This document shows, piece after piece, positions 23,201 through 29,200 of a DNA stretch of 39,167 nucleotides (positions are counted from its first letter, which is position 1; each line of letters begins with the position of its first letter). The stretch is from an uncultured Pseudomonadota bacterium (GTDB taxonomy: Bacteria > Pseudomonadota > Gammaproteobacteria > Methylococcales > Methylomonadaceae): positions 1-39,167 of the forward strand of contig CAIQDI010000021.1 in assembly GCA_903870545.1 (NCBI GenBank), written 5' to 3'. A program made the position numbers and the translations under genes. The notes under the pieces were generated by a model. That model was not told the DNA's origin, ran no database searches, and saw only the letters and a list, made by a program, of their open reading frames with translations.

Positions 23201-26200
23201 AATCAACGTTGAATTCAACGGCGGGAACCGTTTCGCTGTCAGGTGACAATGTATCGTTGAGTGACGCGCTGACCGTCAACGGCAATGCCATTGAACTGAA
23301 TGCGTCGCGTGATATGGCATTAGGCGGCGTGCAGGTTTTAGAGCAACCTACCGATAAAACTTTGAAAAAAGGTACGTTAATCTTAAATTCGCAAACCACG
23401 ATTACGGCATTGGCGGGGCGGAACATTACGCTAAGTGGCGTAGCGACTGCGACAAATCAAATTATTATTAGCGCGGGTGACACGACGGCAAAATTGCAAT
23501 CCACCAGCGCGTCGGGTTCGATTACGGGCGATTTAGAAACCGCGTTAAAAGTGACAAGTGCGACGGGAACGGTGAATGATATTTCATTAAGTGCAGGCGA
23601 ATTTGGCGGCAATATCACCTTAGCAAAAAGCGTGATAACCACTCCGTTAAGTGCCATTAACACTACGTTACACAACGTCAAGCTAACGGCTAAGTCTGGC
23701 AAAATCAGTCAAACAGAAGGCATGATTACCACCGATATTTTAACGGCGAATGCGGATCGGGGTTTGAAACTGAATACGTCGATTAACAGTTTGACGGCGC
23801 AATTGACAGCAGCGGGGAGTATCGCGCTGCTCAATAATAAAGATTTAACACTCACAAAAGTGATTGCGTTCGATGGTGCGATTACCGTGGATGTGTTGGG
23901 TAGTGTGGTGGCGACGGACGTTGAAGCAAATGGCGGCACCGATGGAAATGACATTACGATTAACACGATTAAAACCGATACCGCCGTGCCTGTTAATTTA
24001 ACGATGACGAAAATTCTGACGGATTCACGCGGTGATATTACCTTGAACATTCAAGGTTCAATTTTACAAGTTGGCTCACCGTTATTAACCGCTGACGTGT
24101 TAAATGTGACGGTGGCGGATGCGATTACCTTGAATACGTCGGTGAATAAAATCCGTTTGCAAACCACGAAAATCGGTAACGTTTCAATTATTCAAGATGC
24201 AACAGACACGACGAAAGATTTAGTGTTGGAACGAGTGCATATTAACGACGGAAGTTTGACTGTCACAGCCGATGGCAAAGTCGATTTGGCGGACGTACTT
24301 TCTGAAACCAACAAAGAAATTAACGACATCACTGTCACGGCAGCAGGTGATATTGCGGTGCGTTATGTGAATGCGGGGATTTATTTAGACGCTGGTGTTA
24401 ACACGTTACCAGCGACATCTACAGTTTTGAACGGTGTTGAAACGATTACAGCCACTACATCACCAACTTCTGTCAGTTCAGCGGGTGACATTTTCTTAAC
24501 GTCAACCGCTGGCAATATTCACGAAACCTTTTTAGACGATGCACCAGATGTGATGGCGGACGAATTAACAATTAGTGCTGCAACGGGCATTGTGAAGTTA
24601 CAAGTGGCTATTAACACGCTTGATGCCACCAGTACGGCGGGTGATATTACCGTTTCGGATGTCGATGGAAACTTAGAAAAATTCCAAGGTTTGTTGGTGA
24701 AACAAGTCATTGCCGCCACGTCTGGCACAACCGTGACATTAACGGCGAATAACTCGTTAAACGTCGGACTTTATGCGTCAGCTGGAACAGGTGCAATGCC
24801 CGCCGTTGATGGCAAAGTCACAGGCGGCACGATTCGTTTAATCAGTACCAATGAATCCGTCGTGGTCGCAAAACGTTCGAATTCAACCAGCTATCTTAAT
24901 GACACCAATCCTGCGTTGAATTACACCAGCGGCATCGGGTTCAATGCGAAAAAATTAGTCGATTTGTACAAAGTGTTTGTTTTAAATACACCGGTTTTGA
25001 TTGAATATCGCGCAGGCGGTGATTTCATATTCCGTAACGATGACACGACGAACTTGGTAACTGGCAGACAAAGTCAACTGCCCAAAGATTTAACGTCTGA
25101 AACCATCATTATTGAAACGGGTTCATTGTTATCGATTAACGGCACATTGACGGCAAGCAAACATTTAGAACTCGTGTCAGGTGTTGACGTGATTGTGAGA
25201 GGTAACATCCTTGCAGGTTCAGGAACGAAAGTCGTGGGCGCAATTGATGAAGTTATTATCAAAGCGAAAGGGACAAATACCTTAACCACGACTGTTGATA
25301 AAATGAATTTGACGACTGGCGCAATGGTGACAAATACCATAACAACAAGCGGCAACGTCAACATTCAAACAACAGGAATCGCGGCGAGTAATTTCGAGAT
25401 TCGCGCAAAAAATGACATTTTCATTGGTTTGAAATGGGACTTTACGCTAACCGGATTTATTGGAGGGTTAGCAAATTTTGACCCAGCGGCAAATGTGACG
25501 CTGCACATTGGTGAAACGTTTGATTCTACGGGTGTGAAAACCACAGTATTTGATAAAACATTGACGGTTCAAGGCGGGATTGTTGCCGCCAAACAGAATT
25601 TGGAATTGAGAGCGCAAACCGTGACAACAGACACAAGTTCGGTGTTTATCGGCACGAATTTAAACTCGAATTTAGATGTAGTGGCGACAGGCGGTATTTC
25701 GTTGAATACGTTGGTCGCAAATGTCAGCGCGGTTTCAAGTTCAAGCGGCAATATCATTATCAATGAAGCCGATAATTTGAATGTAAATAACGTGTTGGCA
25801 AATGATGGCAAAATTGAAATCACGGCAGGCGGCAATATGTTTGCGAAGACCGTTCAAATTACCACCGATAAATTGCTCAATGACATTACGCTCAAATCGG
25901 CGATAGCGTTAAAAATCGATAATATCGAAGCGGGTGTCAATAATGGCGCGGACAAAACAGCCAGCGAAGTTATTTTAGATGCGGCGGGTGGAATTACCGA
26001 AATGGGCAGCGGTGACGATGGCGTGGATGTGTTTGGTTATAAAGTGACGTTCAAAGGTGCCGTCATCACAACGCGAATTCAAATTGCCAGCGATAAAGGC
26101 ACGCAAGGCGCAACTGATGTGGAATATAAATACTCGGCTCCAGAAGGAACGGGAATGTTGGGTGGAACAGGACAAACTGCAATACCTTCAACAGTCAAAA

Positions 26201-29200
26201 CTATCGCAGATGCGCCTTCAATAGATCCAAATAAAGATTATATTTTAATTGTTCCGACTGACGGCACAGGTACCGCGCCTGCAACTTTAACGGCGACGGG
26301 AACATTGAGTATTGTCAGTTTGCCCGCTTATACAACGGGTTCAGTTGTTTCGCTCAGTGCAGGCACAGGTTTGACGAATGATTTAGTGATTGTTTCCGAT
26401 ATAACCGCAGCAGGGCAAACGGTTAATTTAACGGCTGGTGGTGGTATAACTTTGGGCGGAAAAGTCACAGCGGGTTCTTTGGTGGTCAGTGCTGGTACGG
26501 CTTCGGGTTCAGATTTGACGCTAAAAACCGATGTCGATAATTTGTCAGTGACTATGTCAGGCGCGGGTAATTTGGTCGTGCAACAAAGTGGCATTGGTAA
26601 TTTAAATGTCACGTCACTAACCATGCACGGCGGCGATGTTTCATTTATTTTAGACAGTGGCAGCATTACGTTTGGTGCGCTTTCTGGCACGACAGGTACT
26701 ATCTCGATTGTCACGAAAAGTGGTTCGATTATTTTGCCCACCAGTTCAGCGTTATTTAGCGCGGGCGCGGTGATATTGTCTGGAACAGGTTCGATTACAG
26801 GCGCGTTAGATGCGGACAGTTTAGATTTGACGGCAAATGGCGAAATTAACATTACTGATAAAGACGGGGTCATTGTGAATTCTGTCGTTAATGGCTCGAC
26901 TGTTAATTCTGTGTTTATCCCAAATACAAGTCCGTTTAGTTTAACAACGGGTGGCGCGACAACCTTGAATGCGTCATTAAGCACAGCGACTTCTCCCATT
27001 GATTTAATAACTACCGCTGGATTGTTGACTGTCAATCAATCGCTCACTTCTACAACTGGTGCGGTTACGTTGAATGCGGTGGGTGGAATTACGTTATCGG
27101 CTGAAACTAAAATCACAACATCGGGAATCACAACATCGGGAACCACATCATCCGGTAATGTCGTTTTCAATTCAGCAAGTGGCGCAATTACAATGAGTGA
27201 CGAAACCATTGTAAATGCAGGTTATGGGTTGATTTCGTTGAATGCGTCCGGGATTATCACGCTCGGAAAATTAGCGACGACTAACGCAAATCCGTTCGAA
27301 ATCACCAGTACCGCTGGGGCGGTTCTCGATGCGGGCGACAGTCCGGTTGATATTTACGCTCCGAATGCCAAATTAGTGGTGCGTTCAGTCGGTGGAATCG
27401 GTACAACCGCTGGCAAAGGTGGCGCGATTGAAATTTTAGTGAAAGAATTAGATGTCATTAACACGGGCGGCGGCGATATTGCTTTTGAACACGTTGACGA
27501 TGCAACCAATTCAAGCGGTGTGCTTTTAGATGAGGTACATGGTTTGACAATTCGCCGCATTGAAAATCTTGGCGCAACGGCGGGTGCAATTACTGTGCGT
27601 ACCACTGATGACACGATTATTTTGGATGGCAACATTATTTCAGGTTCAACCGATAAAACCAAAATCGTCACGCTTTATGCAGGTGATGCTTATGCCAACA
27701 CGACGGCGACAAAAGTCAATTTAATCGGTGGTATTCAAACCGCAGGCGCGGGCGTTGAAGTGACGGCTGAAAATGGTGATATTACGTTCACGAATTATGA
27801 AATCACCAATCCTAATACGTTGGTAAAAATAGCGAATACCTTAACCAAAGGCATTGAAGTTTTAGGTTCAGGCGATATTAAACTGACGGCAACGCAAGGT
27901 TCGATTGTAAACAATGAAAACTTAGCCAATGTGGAAGCGTTATTCCCCGCGACAACTGGAGTGAATTTGTCATCGTCGCTACTTTTACCCGCCGTAAATA
28001 TCAGTGGTTATGCCAGCGATAATCCCGATTTAGATTGGGCAATTGCCAAAGGTGAATTTGACGCGGTTACAAATATAACGGGAAAATTTGTTGTCGATGC
28101 CACGACACAACAAATGAAATTATCAGGCTTAACAACCGATGAAATCATGCAACATAATTTGAAAAATGGGGAAGTGATTGGGTGGAAAGTGACTGGAACT
28201 TCTACTTGGAAAGCGTTTAACCCACGCATTGATTGGGCGTTACAGAATAAAAAATTCAGCGCAACTCAAGCCACTGGGGCAATTACATTCGGAACAACGC
28301 TTGCAGCTTACGAAAAAATCATTTATCAGTTAGATGACAATGTCGTTATTCGCAACGCGGAAGGCGCATACATTCAAACCACCGGTGGCGGTTTGACGAT
28401 GACGGCGAAAAATACCATTGGACAACCCGTTGCCGGTTTTAAATACTCGCCACTTTCATTATTTATCGATGCCAAAACGTTACTCGTCAATAGTACAGAA
28501 CGTGACACATCGTCGCTTATCAGCACCGGCGCAATTGAAATTAAAAGCACGTCCAGTACAGGTTCAGCCGCCGGAAAAACAGAATTATTAAGTTTGAGCA
28601 GTTCAACTTTAGATGTGCAAAAAGTAGCAAATCCTGTTGATGCGGCAGGCGAAGATATTACTCTTATTAGCGATAACATTGATTTAAGTGCGCCTGTGCG
28701 AAGCGCAGGCGCGACGATTATTCTGCATCCAATTGACGAGACTCGCGACATTATTATTGGAGGCGGCTCGACTAGTGTTGCAGGCGCGTACCAAATTGAC
28801 ACGACAGAATTCGCCAATTTAAAAGACGGTTTCGGACAAATTGTAATTGGTAGTGAAGTAAGCAGCGGCACGATTACTATTGGTGATGGTGCTGTGGGCG
28901 GTAACTTGGCTTTCAATGACAGCATTTCAATCAATAGCCCTGCGTTAGGCGGTGAAATTTGGATCAAAGACAATATGGTCGGTGCGAAAGGCGCGGATTT
29001 TGTGATTAACGGTTCAGGACACACGACCACGTTGAGCGCTAATGTCACGGTGAAAAGCAATGTGGACATTAACGATTCGATGAAAATCAGCGGGGCGCGG
29101 CTTATTTCGACGACGCAAGGCGATATTATTTTAGGCGGAAAATCCGCGCATTTCCTTAGCGGCGATAACGTGCAAGGCGATGACACGCTGACATTGAGAG

